This document shows positions 16,009 to 24,332 of a stretch of 64,000 nt of DNA, one piece after another. A program made the translations under genes and the position numbers. How positions within the stretch are numbered: the stretch's first letter is position 1; every line of letters starts with the position of its first letter. Source of the stretch: JBEKCP01 sp049509515 (GTDB lineage: Bacteria > Planctomycetota > Planctomycetia > Pirellulales > Thermoguttaceae); assembly GCA_049509515.1 (NCBI GenBank), contig JBEKZV010000025.1:4093-68092 (forward strand), written 5' to 3'. Below the pieces are notes generated by a model that saw only the letters and a list, made by a program, of their open reading frames with translations, ran no database searches and was not told the DNA's origin.

Positions 16009-17067
16009 ATGAAGACCATTCTCGTAACCGGCGGGGCGGGGTTCATCGGCAGCGGTTTCGTCCGCGGGGTGATCGCGCGGGGGACGGCCCGCGTCGTGAA
16101 TCTCGACAAGCTGACCTACGCCGGCAATCTCGACTCGCTGGAGCCGGTGCTGGGGAGCCCGGACCACGTCTTCGTCGAGGGCGACATTACCGACCGCGCG
16201 GTGGTCGATCGGGTCCTGGCCGAGCACCGGCCGGAGGCGATCGTCCATTTCGCCGCCGAGTCGCACGTGGACCGCTCGATCGACCGGCCCGCCGACTTCG
16301 TCACGACCAACGTGCTGGGCACGTTCCAGATGCTGGACGCGGCGCGGGCCTACTGGTCGAAGCTCGCCGGGCCGCCGCGGGACGCCTTCCGCTTCCTGCA
16401 CGTCTCAACCGACGAGGTCTACGGCTCGCTCGGGCCGCAGGGGCTGTTCAGCGAGTCGAGCCCCTACGATCCCAGCTCGCCCTATTCCGCCTCGAAGGCC
16501 GCCGCCGACCACTTCGCCCGCGCCTACCACCGCACCTTCGGCTTGCCGGTGCTGGTGACCAATTGCTCGAACAACTACGGGCCCTACCAGTTTCCCGAGA
16601 AGCTCATCCCGCTGATGATCCTCAACGCCGTGGCGGGCAAGCCGCTGCCCGTCTACGGCGACGGCGCGAACGTCCGCGACTGGCTGTTCGTCGAGGACCA
16701 CTGCCGGGCCCTGGAGTGCGTGCTGGCCGGCGGGCGGCCGGGCGAGACCTACAACATCGGCGGCAATTGCGAGCGGACGAACCTCGAAGTGGTCCGGCAG
16801 ATCTGCCGCGCCGTGGACGAGCTGCGGCCGGGGCTCCCCCACGCCCCGTGCGATTCCTTGATCACGTTCGTCCGGGACCGCCCGGGCCACGACCGCCGCT
16901 ACGCCATCGACTCGACCCGCATCCGCACGACGCTGGGCTGGCGGCCGGAGCACGATTTCGAGTCCGGCCTGCGGGAAACGGTCCGCTGGTACCTGGAGAA
17001 TCCGCGGTGGATCGAGCGGGTGCTGACGGGCAAGTACCGGCTGGAGCGGCTGGGGCTGGGCCGGTAA
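16009..17067 (+). CDS. rmlB: dTDP-glucose 4,6-dehydratase
   Basis: 352 aa. It converts dTDP-glucose to dTDP-4-keto-6-deoxyglucose. The Rossmann NAD site TGGAGFIGSGF is at residues 7-17, the catalytic Thr-Asp-Glu segment is VSTDEVYGSLG, and the YSASKAAADHFARAYH block supplies the SDR Tyr/Lys pair. NCSNNYGPYQFPEKLIP and GDGANVRDWLFVEDHC are also characteristic of RmlB. The start ATG 16009 gives the standard N-terminus MKTILVTGG. It should act on the product of rmlA upstream, from which it is separated by the 138-aa/HD cassette. A secreted-protein gene follows after 27 bp. Confidence 0.95.
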   Translation: MKTILVTGGAGFIGSGFVRGVIARGTARVVNLDKLTYAGNLDSLEPVLGSPDHVFVEGDITDRAVVDRVLAEHRPEAIVHFAAESHVDRSIDRPADFVTTNVLGTFQMLDAARAYWSKLAGPPRDAFRFLHVSTDEVYGSLGPQGLFSESSPYDPSSPYSASKAAADHFARAYHRTFGLPVLVTNCSNNYGPYQFPEKLIPLMILNAVAGKPLPVYGDGANVRDWLFVEDHCRALECVLAGGRPGETYNIGGNCERTNLEVVRQICRAVDELRPGLPHAPCDSLITFVRDRPGHDRRYAIDSTRIRTTLGWRPEHDFESGLRETVRWYLENPRWIERVLTGKYRLERLGLGR

Positions 17068-17094
17068 ACCTTCCTTTTTCAGGAGCAAGTTGCC

Positions 17095-18198
17095 ATGCGT
17101 CCGCGACCCCTACTGACCGTCACTGCGATCCTGTTTGTGGTCTCCCTGCTCGTGGCCTGGCCGGCATCGGCACAGCCGGCCGGCGGGACGGCTTCCGCCC
17201 AGCCGGCTGCGGCCATCGACCGCGGCTATATCCCGCCGGACGCCGTTCTGGCGGCGGTGGCCCATCCGCGGCGGGTGATGACCGCGCCGGAAATGGAGCT
17301 GCTGCCGATCGAGATCATTTCGGCGGCGGGGCTCAAGGAACTGGGCATCGACCCGGTTCAGATCGAAGAAGTCCTGGCAATCGCCGAGGTCAAGGACTTC
17401 AAGCAGCCGCCGCAGTTGGGCCTGGTGCTCCGCTTCGCCGGGCCGCTCCGCCAAGGCGGCCTGCTGCCCGAGCTGGTCAAGCACACCACCCGCGCGGAAC
17501 TCAATGGCAAGGGCTACCGCAAGGCCGCCGGGCCGCAGGATTTCAGCCTGATGCGGGCCGACGAGCGGACGATACTGATCGCCCACGACAGCCTGTTGGG
17601 GCGGATGCTGGCCAACCTGGCCAATCCGCAGCCGGGACCGGCGGCCAAGCTGCTGGGCCAGGCGTCCGGCTCGCCGGACGCGGCGGCCGTGGTGGCCCTC
17701 GACCCGATCCGCCCGCTGTTGAAGGCGGAACTCCAAAAGGCCCCCGTGCCGCCGGCGTTTGCCGGCTTCCTGACCATCCCCGACCTGGTAGTCTCGGCCG
17801 AGGTCCAGCTCAGCCTGCTGGGCAACGGGGGCGGTTCGATCACGCTCCGCGCCCGCGACGAGGCGGCGGCCCAGCAACTCGAGGCCATGCTCAACGCCCT
17901 CTTGGACATGGCCAAGATGGGCATTCGGATGCAGGCCGACAAGATGGCCGCGAGCCCGGACCCCGTCGAGCAGGCCACCGCAAAGTACATGCAGCGGACG
18001 GGCGGCCGGATGCTGGACATGCTCCGGCCGGTCCGCGAGGGGGACCACTTGAGCCTTTCGAGCAAAGGCGCGTCGGCCCAGACCAACCTCCTCGCGGGGG
18101 GCGCAATGGCCGCGTTCGTCCTGCTGGGGCGCTACGAATCGTCCCGCGAGGACGCCCGCCGGACTCGATCGGACGACAACCCCAAGCAGCCCCGGTAG
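17095..18198 (+). CDS. Secreted protein of unknown function
   Basis: 367 aa from ATG 17095 with AGGAG 10 bases upstream. The N-terminus is a clear signal peptide (LLTVTAILFVVSLLVAW ending ASA, cut near residue 27), followed by an Ala/Pro-rich linker. The mature part is alpha/beta with statements such as AIDRGYIPPDAVLAAV and LELVKH-type helices, but no metal, nucleotide or catalytic motif that I recognise. It may share a transcript with rmlB (27-bp gap). The next gene is convergent. Proteins of this sort are common in planctomycete exported proteomes; no function is proposed. Confidence 0.75.
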   Translation: MRPRPLLTVTAILFVVSLLVAWPASAQPAGGTASAQPAAAIDRGYIPPDAVLAAVAHPRRVMTAPEMELLPIEIISAAGLKELGIDPVQIEEVLAIAEVKDFKQPPQLGLVLRFAGPLRQGGLLPELVKHTTRAELNGKGYRKAAGPQDFSLMRADERTILIAHDSLLGRMLANLANPQPGPAAKLLGQASGSPDAAAVVALDPIRPLLKAELQKAPVPPAFAGFLTIPDLVVSAEVQLSLLGNGGGSITLRARDEAAAQQLEAMLNALLDMAKMGIRMQADKMAASPDPVEQATAKYMQRTGGRMLDMLRPVREGDHLSLSSKGASAQTNLLAGGAMAAFVLLGRYESSREDARRTRSDDNPKQPR

Positions 18199-18207
18199 CG
18201 AATCGAA

Positions 18208-18411
18208 TCATGCCTTTCCGCCGGATGGGCCGGGAGGAGCAGGCTGATCGGGGTTCATCCCTTGCTGGATCATTGCCATCCGCTCGCGATGGCGGAAGAC
18301 CAGCTTTACGACGGCAATAGTCCCGCCCGTGATTACGGCCACGATTGCGACCACCATGGGAAGCAACAGGCCAAGCGTGTGGTTCTCCAAGACACACTGC
18401 CACCAGGACAT
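18208..18411 (-). CDS. Small single-pass membrane protein
   Basis: 67 aa. A central transmembrane helix (LGLLLPMVVAIVAVITGGTIAVV, given here as residues about 13-35) is followed by a basic juxtamembrane segment KLVFRHRERMAMIQQGMNPD and a Pro-rich tail. The RxxMIxxGMxPD pattern recurs in many short bacterial membrane proteins that carry one helix plus a short cytoplasmic helix, including PspB-like ones. It is convergent with the secreted-protein gene, 9 bp away. It might have a regulatory or membrane-stress role, but nothing in the sequence proves it. Confidence 0.65.
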   Translation of the reverse strand: MSWWQCVLENHTLGLLLPMVVAIVAVITGGTIAVVKLVFRHRERMAMIQQGMNPDQPAPPGPSGGKA

Positions 18412-18711
18412 GGGGGCGTCTCCAAAAGGTCGCGAGGATTGTCGAATGAAAGCCGAAGACCGCTGCCACGTGGACGATACTACATCTTAATCGGTTATTC
18501 GCCGGCAGAGAAGGATTCTTGGGATGGCGGCGCTGGAACACCACCAGGGTGTTCCCGCGGCCGATGTCAGTCGTAACGCGTGGTACGTTATCGACTTACG
18601 AAGCCCGAAGGTATGGCGGTCGGCGGCGCGGGCAGGACCGGCGTTCTCGGGCCGCAGATTGTTAGACGAAAACCATCTGCATGTTCGTCATAATGGCAAG
18701 GACGGTCGAAC
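18412..18711. other. Intergenic region before the ECF sigma gene
   Basis: 300 bp between the divergent small membrane protein and sigma factor genes. It is moderately GC-rich. I see a ribosome site (AAGGACGG) for the sigma gene at its right end and a CATAAT sequence nearby, but no convincing -35, repeat or RNA gene. Confidence 0.4.
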
Positions 18712-19311
18712 ATGCACCAGCCCAGTCCGAGCAGCCAGGCCAGCCGAGCGATAACAGTGAATTCCCAGCCCGAGCCAACCGGCGCCTGGACGAGCGGATG
18801 GCCGCAATCGCGCCAGGAGGTCGCCGCAGTGGTCGAGGCGTATGCCGACCGGCTGGTCCGGCACGCCTTCCGCCGGTTGGGCAACTTGCAGGATGCCGAG
18901 GACGTCGTGCAGGACGTCTTCGTGCGGGCCTTCGCGGACCGCGCCAGGCAAACGGAAGTGGCCGCCGCCGGCCCCTATCTTTACCGTTCGGTGGCCAACG
19001 CCTGTACGGACCTGTTGCGGGGGCGGAGCTCCGCGGCCGTGTACCGCGAGGAGGTTGCCGCCGGCGAACTTCTGGGCGGGTCGCTTGGCCCGGCCGAAGC
19101 CGCCCAGGCGGCCGAGGAGCTCCGCCGGGCGGAATCGCTCCTGCGGCGCCTGCCCGACGAACAGGCGGAGGCGATCCGGCTGCGGGTCTTCGACGAACTG
19201 CGCCTGAGCGAGATCGCGGAGGTGGCCGGGTGCTCGATCAACACGGTTTGCTCGCGATTGCGTTACGGATTCCAGCGATTGCGGGGCATGGTAGAGGAGA
19301 AACGGGAGTAG
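18712..19311 (+). CDS. ECF-type RNA polymerase sigma factor
   Basis: 199 aa. Region 2 is seen as ADRLVRHAFRRLGNLQDAEDVVQDVF (residues about 44-69 in outline), including the DAEDVVQD core that contacts RNA polymerase. Region 4 is the C-terminal helix-turn-helix LRLSEIAEVAGCSINTVCSR with a final RLRYGFQRLR. Region 3 is absent, as expected for ECF factors. An extra ~35 residues precede region 2. It is followed after 4 bp by its probable anti-sigma gene, so the two are co-expressed and the sigma factor is presumably held at the membrane until released by an envelope signal. Confidence 0.92.
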   Translation: MHQPSPSSQASRAITVNSQPEPTGAWTSGWPQSRQEVAAVVEAYADRLVRHAFRRLGNLQDAEDVVQDVFVRAFADRARQTEVAAAGPYLYRSVANACTDLLRGRSSAAVYREEVAAGELLGGSLGPAEAAQAAEELRRAESLLRRLPDEQAEAIRLRVFDELRLSEIAEVAGCSINTVCSRLRYGFQRLRGMVEEKRE

Positions 19312-19315
19312 CGTC

Positions 19316-20959
19316 ATGGACTGCCGACAATGCCGCGAAACTCTCGACGGCCTGCTCATCGCCGAAGCGGAGGACGGGGTTCGCTTCGCACCCCGTCAAG
19401 CGGAGCTAAGCGAGCATCTCGAAGCCTGCCCGGACTGCGCCCGCCAGCACGCCCTGGCGCTCCGCGCGCTGGCCGCCATTACGCCGGCCCACGTCGTGCG
19501 GGCGTCGTCTGATCTAAGGAGTCGGATTATGACCGCGATCTCTGCAACCCCTCCCCCTCTCAGCGAAGTTGCGGTCAAGAGGCATTCAAGGGTGCGGATC
19601 GGGCGGTGGATGGCGGTCGCCGCCGCCACGGCGTTGCTGTTGGCCGTGGGCCTGTTCTTGCGCCGCGGCCCGAAGGAGGAAGACAGCGCGGCCGTCTCGG
19701 CTTTCAGCCTGCTCGCCCAGGCCTGCGCCGCCGAGGAGCGGCTTTTTGCCGGAGACCGGGTGGTTCACCTGACCAACACGATCATCGTCAAGCCGGTTTC
19801 CGACCCGACGTTGGCCAAGATCCGCTGGCTGCCGATTTTCTCGTTGGAGCCGACGGGCAGGCCGCGGTTCGGCCAGCTCACCCTGGCTGCGGAACCCGGC
19901 AAGGGATACACGGTCGACGATCAATCGTGGTACGATCCGCGTTCCGGCCGTTTCGCCCGCGTCCTCCGGAGCCAGGGCAGGGCGATCTTTGCCAATTCCT
20001 ATGACGGCAAACAGGTTTGTTCGCTGGAGGTTGCCGCCGGCGGCGCGGTGAAGATCGTCCGGCGGCCCGTAGGCAAGGATTTCAACCCGCCCAAGAGTCC
20101 GGCCGAGTTTCTCGGAATGGGCGTCGGATTGCAAGGCAGGCTCGCAGAAAAGGGGAGCGAGGGCCTGGTGGAGGACAAGGGGGCGGTCGCGCTCGAAGGC
20201 GGCGCGAAGGGGCGACTGGTGAAGCTGGGCTTCCCCGCCGGCGGCCCAAAAGAAGCCGAGAGGGCCTGCTACCTCGTCACGATCCGCGAGGACGACACGA
20301 TCATCGAGAAGATGGAATTTCTCGTGCGTGACGAGCCGCTGCTGGTCGTCCAGCGAGGCGCCGGCGGAACCGCCGCGAATCCTGAAGACGGCTGGGACCT
20401 TTCGGGAATCATAGACTCCGCCGGCGCCTCGCGTCCGCAGCTCCGCGCCGGGTTCCTGCCCGATATGGTGATTCCCAACGTCTCGCTGGAACACGTGCTC
20501 GCCAAGGCGGAATTCAAGGTCTACGCGTTCCAGAAGGATCCTCCCTGGGCCGGCCGTCGCGAGATTGCCGACATCTTGGACATAGTCAGCCCACCGCACC
20601 GGATGTTCGCCGTCACCTATCGCGCCAAGGACGGCCGTCACGTCGTGCTCATGCAATCGCACTCGTACAATACGATGCTCGGGCCGCTGGTGAAAATAGG
20701 GAAGCTGGTCTACACCTCGCCCGGCGGAGTGAAAGTCTGGAGCGGCCCGCGCGACGCGTGGCTGGCCCAAATCCTTCTCCAGAGCGCGCGGGCGACCATC
20801 CACGACCCGCCGGGCAAGAACCCCATCGGTTATCTCCTGGAGACCCCGGCCGGTACGTTCCCCGCCCTGGCGATCAACGGCCCGCTGACCGGGAACGAGC
20901 TTCACGGGCTGATCGACAGCCTCGTCCCCCTCGGCAAGCCGGCGGACGGCAAGCCATAG
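19316..20959 (+). CDS. Anti-sigma factor with zinc-binding head and long extracytoplasmic domain
   Basis: 547 aa. The N-terminus is a ZAS-type zinc domain: MDCRQCRE and HLEACPDCARQH supply the Cys/His set that grips an ECF sigma factor. A transmembrane helix follows (RWMAVAAATALLLAVGLFL, about 97-115), then more than 400 exported residues of mostly beta character (for example DDQSWYDPRSGRFARV, SYDGKQVCSLEV). Most ECF anti-sigmas are under 300 aa, so the sensor part is exceptional and may itself bind a ligand. It is directly coupled to the sigma gene (4-bp gap) and convergent with the sugar isomerase gene 22 bp on. Confidence 0.82.
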   Translation: MDCRQCRETLDGLLIAEAEDGVRFAPRQAELSEHLEACPDCARQHALALRALAAITPAHVVRASSDLRSRIMTAISATPPPLSEVAVKRHSRVRIGRWMAVAAATALLLAVGLFLRRGPKEEDSAAVSAFSLLAQACAAEERLFAGDRVVHLTNTIIVKPVSDPTLAKIRWLPIFSLEPTGRPRFGQLTLAAEPGKGYTVDDQSWYDPRSGRFARVLRSQGRAIFANSYDGKQVCSLEVAAGGAVKIVRRPVGKDFNPPKSPAEFLGMGVGLQGRLAEKGSEGLVEDKGAVALEGGAKGRLVKLGFPAGGPKEAERACYLVTIREDDTIIEKMEFLVRDEPLLVVQRGAGGTAANPEDGWDLSGIIDSAGASRPQLRAGFLPDMVIPNVSLEHVLAKAEFKVYAFQKDPPWAGRREIADILDIVSPPHRMFAVTYRAKDGRHVVLMQSHSYNTMLGPLVKIGKLVYTSPGGVKVWSGPRDAWLAQILLQSARATIHDPPGKNPIGYLLETPAGTFPALAINGPLTGNELHGLIDSLVPLGKPADGKP

Positions 20960-20981
20960 CCCGCGTCCGGGGCATGGCCCG

Positions 20982-21941
20982 TCACGCGCCGCCGTGTTTC
21001 GCCAGGGCGTCGGCCCGCAGCTTCTGCATGTACCGCAGGGCCAGGCCGGTTTGCCGGTGTACGTAATCGATGCCTGCGGGCTTGCCGTTTTCGATGGCGG
21101 GATGGCAGAATTCCCAGTCGATGTAGCCCTGGTAGCCCGCCGCCACCAGGGCCTCGACATAGGCGGGATACGCCACCCGGCGGCTCCAGAAGCGATCATC
21201 GAAATAGCCGCCCGCCGCCAGTTCCACGCCGCCGTCGCGCTCTGGGCGGAACTCCGCATTGAAATGCGAATGTACCAGGAGCTCGCCCGTGGCCCGGACC
21301 ATCTCGCGGGCATGATCGGCCGACTCGGCCTGCGGCTCGATGTTGATGTCCATGCAGGCCTTGAAGGCCGGCGAGGCCACCTCCTCTATCAGGCGGAGCA
21401 CGTCCCGGTAGTTGTTCACCACGTCGGGACCGTGGTTCTGCATCGCCAGGACGACGCCCTGGTCTCGGGCCACCTTGGCCAGCTCGCGGAGGCAGTCGAG
21501 CACGAACTCCCGGCGGTCGCCCTTCCAGTAGCCGTACGAATCGTAGCCGTAGGTCTCGTCGTAGGTCGCCAGGCCGTCGTGGAGCGTGATCCCCCGCCAG
21601 GCGGCGAAGATCTTGCACAGCGGCACGCCCAGGTCCGCGGCCAGGCGGATGCAGTCGCGGACGTAGCACAGCATGGCCTCGCGGTGTGCGGGCACTGGGC
21701 TGGAGAGATCGCAGTTCGGCGAGATCGCGGAGATGGGCAGCTCCAGCTCGGCGGCCAGGTCGCGGAGCCGCTTGCGATCGTCCGCCGAGAGGTCCATCGG
21801 CGCCGCGTGGGGCCGCTCCGTGTCCAGCTCGACGCCTTCCCAGCCCTGTTGCTTGGCCAGGCGCATCAGGGCGAACACGTCCAGGGCCTGGCCGCGATAC
21901 CACACGCCGCGGTAGGTGATGCTGTAGATGCCGATCTTCAT
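20982..21941 (-). CDS. Sugar phosphate isomerase/epimerase (xylose-isomerase-like TIM barrel)
   Basis: 319 aa. It opens MKIGIYSITYRG, with GWEGVELDTE (strand 2), PISAISPNCDLSS, the metal-binding segments ALAMQNHG-like (VVLAMQNHGPDVV) and KACMDINIE, then LVHSHFNAEF and YIDWEFCHP near the end. The Glu/Asp/His ligands are spread as in the AP-endonuclease/xylose-isomerase superfamily. Such proteins isomerise or epimerise free sugars, inositols or keto-sugars; substrate unknown. A repeat with a TTGACG-N17-AAAACT promoter-like core lies 39-117 bp upstream (21980-22058). Confidence 0.85.
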   Translation of the reverse strand: MKIGIYSITYRGVWYRGQALDVFALMRLAKQQGWEGVELDTERPHAAPMDLSADDRKRLRDLAAELELPISAISPNCDLSSPVPAHREAMLCYVRDCIRLAADLGVPLCKIFAAWRGITLHDGLATYDETYGYDSYGYWKGDRREFVLDCLRELAKVARDQGVVLAMQNHGPDVVNNYRDVLRLIEEVASPAFKACMDINIEPQAESADHAREMVRATGELLVHSHFNAEFRPERDGGVELAAGGYFDDRFWSRRVAYPAYVEALVAAGYQGYIDWEFCHPAIENGKPAGIDYVHRQTGLALRYMQKLRADALAKHGGA

Positions 21942-21979
21942 GGCTTGGCCTCTTTACGCCGGGGATGGCCCGCAGGGCC

Positions 21980-22058
21980 GCCCGCGCACACTCGCGGCCG
22001 GTGCTGCGCCGTAGTTTTGCAGCGCGCGAGGTGGCCGTCAAGGGCCCGGGCAAACCGC
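21980..22058 (-). repeat. Promoter-like direct repeat, copy A
   Basis: This 79-bp block is about 85 % identical by eye to 25555-25632. Shared blocks include GCCCGCGCAC, CTCGCGGCCG, GCCGTAGT, TTGCAGCGCGCG and GTCAAGG. Read on the minus strand it contains TTGACG, 17 bp, AAAACT, placed 39-117 bp ahead of the sugar isomerase gene, so it may be the promoter of that gene. The remaining spacer to 22179 shows nothing else. Confidence 0.6.
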
Positions 22059-22179
22059 AGGGCCGGGACTCCTCGGCCTCGCCCGGCCGTCTTCCCCTTG
22101 TGGCAAGCTGCGCAGCCGCCTATACTTATGGCAGTGAAAGTCAGGCCAAAGGGCGAGTTAGCGGCGTGGGGCTAATGTC

Positions 22180-22377
22180 TTGCGGGAAGGCCCTGTTGTT
22201 TCGGACGTGCGGCGGGCGTGCGAGCAGTTCTCGGCGCGATTCGACTTTGACGTGCAAGCGATCTTTGCGGCTATCCGGAGTCGTCAGGCCGCGTTGGGCC
22301 GCAGGCTCGTGTCAAGGGTGCGACCGGTCGAGCCAGGGGATGCGGATGAGCAGAAACCGCGATCGGCATCGCGTTGA
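22180..22377 (+). CDS. Small protein of an uncharacterised antitoxin-like type
   Basis: 65 aa from TTG 22180. The core DVRRACEQFSARFDFDVQAI followed by IRSRQAALGRRLVSR resembles a common short protein type in planctomycetes and cyanobacteria (pattern: V.EVR..R......F.YD...I....R..Q...G...V), often next to other small stress or toxin-antitoxin genes. The ribosome site is weak (GTGGGG) and the start is non-standard, and no partner gene is obvious on either side. It may be a decayed or solitary member. Function unknown. Confidence 0.5.
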   Translation: MREGPVVSDVRRACEQFSARFDFDVQAIFAAIRSRQAALGRRLVSRVRPVEPGDADEQKPRSASR

Positions 22378-22515
22378 AGACCTTCGGCAGCTAGCAGTAA
22401 TCCGGGCCGGGTGGCCCCGGCTGTTTCCCGCCCGAAGCCGCCCGGCCTGGATTTGACGCAATATCGTTGAAGCCAGTAATCCGTCCCCGGATTTCCCTTC
22501 GTTCCCGGATTTCCC

Positions 22516-24264
22516 ATGCCCCAGAAGTTCTATCGTGTCGTTCTCATCCTGAGCCTGTTTGCGCTGCAGGCCATCCATCTCGACAGCGACCCGTCGCCGC
22601 TGAAAGGGACCGAAGACTACGGCGACGAGGGGCTTTGGAATCACAATGCACGCTGCAAGGTGCTCTTCGGCGCTTTCGTGCCCGACCAACTTGCCCTGGG
22701 TGTGTTGGGCGCGCCCTTGTACACTGCCGCGCAATGGATGGTGTTCTCCCTGTGCGGCGTCAGCTTCATTTCGGCGCGCATCGTCAGCCTGGTCAGCCTG
22801 TGGGGCGTGATGCTGATGCTCTACGCGCTGATGGCGCGCCGTTTCTCGCCCGGCGTGGCGCTTTTGGCGGCGGCCATGCTGGGCTTGTCGCACGAGATGC
22901 TGCTGTTTGCCAAGTGGGCCACGCCCATCATGCCGGAGATGCTGTTCCTCACGGCGATTCTCTTCTTCTGGGAGCGCGGCAGAACAGGCAACCGTTGGTG
23001 GATGGCGGCCTCGGGGGCATGCCTTGTCGGGGCGGCGTTGGCGAAAATGACGATCTTCGCGTTCTTCCCATCCCTGGCGATGTTCCTGCTGGGGGCGCGG
23101 TTTCTGCGCAAGGACGTCGATAACGCGAGGCTGGGCATATTCCTCGCGACCGCGGCCATAGGCGGCTGCATCCTGGCGCTGGTTTTGCTGCCGTACCGCG
23201 AACAGATCCAGTTCCTCTCGCGGAACCTCGTGGGAAGCAATTGGATGGCGGAACCGTGGACCAGCGGACGATTGCTGTGGGCGCTGCCCCATATCATTTT
23301 TGTGACGCCGCTCACGTTCCCGGGCGGCGTCGTGCTCACGATGCTCGCCTCTGTTTGGCTCCTGGACAGGCTGCTGTGCGCGATGCGGCAGGGGGCCCTG
23401 TCCGCCATCCGTGAAATGTCCACCACGGAGTTCTACTCCTTCTGCTGGCTGGCCGGCGTGCTGGGGTGCCTGGCATTCTCTCCCTATCGGCCGGAGCGGC
23501 GATTCGCCATGCTGATCATTCCGCTGGTGGCCTTGGCGGTGTCGTTTGCGGCGCGAACGCTGGAGCGGCGGACGAGCACGGGCGACTCGTCCTCAATCGG
23601 CACGATCATGGCATTGCCCGGCGGATGGAGGCTCCTGCTGGGGATCGCGTTCTCGCTGCTGTGGTTCAGGTATGCCTGCAAGGCCCTGGGCATCATTGAG
23701 CCCTGGCTTGCCCGCGACGGCATCAGCGTCCCCTGGGCGGCCCGCGTCGCGGCCCTGGCGGCGTGCATAAGCGTTGCCGCCATATTCTTCATTCTCCGCA
23801 AACCCCGGCTGACGGCGGGAATCCTGGTGGGCGGTTTTCTTGCGATCAGCCTGCTGTTGGACGGAATCTGGTACGCCACCGCGACCTACACGATCCGCGA
23901 TCAGTCGCGGGCGCTCAGAGGCGGCGAGCGCGGCCGGTACGTCACCGGACATTGGTGCAGTCTGCTCGCCCTGGAGAACGACGCCATGCCCGTCGTTTGC
24001 GGCTGGGACGCCGAGACGTTCTGGGGCACCAAGACGACCCTGAACACGTGGTTCGCCGAACAGAGCGACCGGCTCAGCTTCACAGTCATCCTCCTGGATG
24101 CGATGGACGGACGCGTCCTCGAGAAGGGAGCCGGATCGCCGCAGTGCGACCTGGATCGTTTTCGGCCCGGGCGCGTCAAGCACCTCGGCGGCATCCGCCT
24201 TTGCCCGAGCACTTTCGGCGGTACGTCTTTTCGCGTCCGGGGAGACCTGTACTCGGTTCGTTGA
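22516..24264 (+). CDS. GT-C (ArnT/PMT-like) polytopic membrane glycosyltransferase
   Basis: 582 aa. An N-terminal helix is followed by the first periplasmic loop with EDYGDEGLWNHNA; the acidic DE pair at this place is the catalytic signature of GT-C enzymes that use lipid-phosphate sugar donors. About ten more hydrophobic helices follow (for example FISARIVSLVSLWGVMLMLY, LLVSFAARTLE region, LTAGILVGGFLAISLLLDG) and then a soluble C-terminal domain of ~120 residues. It should transfer a sugar from a polyprenyl-phosphate carrier on the outer face of the inner membrane. It is convergent with a DPPR-synthase-like UbiA gene that could make such a donor. Confidence 0.75.
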   Translation: MPQKFYRVVLILSLFALQAIHLDSDPSPLKGTEDYGDEGLWNHNARCKVLFGAFVPDQLALGVLGAPLYTAAQWMVFSLCGVSFISARIVSLVSLWGVMLMLYALMARRFSPGVALLAAAMLGLSHEMLLFAKWATPIMPEMLFLTAILFFWERGRTGNRWWMAASGACLVGAALAKMTIFAFFPSLAMFLLGARFLRKDVDNARLGIFLATAAIGGCILALVLLPYREQIQFLSRNLVGSNWMAEPWTSGRLLWALPHIIFVTPLTFPGGVVLTMLASVWLLDRLLCAMRQGALSAIREMSTTEFYSFCWLAGVLGCLAFSPYRPERRFAMLIIPLVALAVSFAARTLERRTSTGDSSSIGTIMALPGGWRLLLGIAFSLLWFRYACKALGIIEPWLARDGISVPWAARVAALAACISVAAIFFILRKPRLTAGILVGGFLAISLLLDGIWYATATYTIRDQSRALRGGERGRYVTGHWCSLLALENDAMPVVCGWDAETFWGTKTTLNTWFAEQSDRLSFTVILLDAMDGRVLEKGAGSPQCDLDRFRPGRVKHLGGIRLCPSTFGGTSFRVRGDLYSVR

Positions 24265-24302
24265 TCTTGCGGCGGGCCGCGATTTCCGCGCACCCGTCCC
24301 GG

Positions 24303-24321
24303 GGCCTGCGCGGCGCAGGCC
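24303..24321. terminator. Hairpin between convergent genes
   Basis: GGCCTGCG and CGCAGGCC are perfect 8-bp arms around CGG, lying in the 68-bp gap between the convergent glycosyltransferase and UbiA stops. It could serve both as a terminator although no T-run follows. Confidence 0.45.
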
Positions 24322-24332
24322 GCCGGCGGGCA

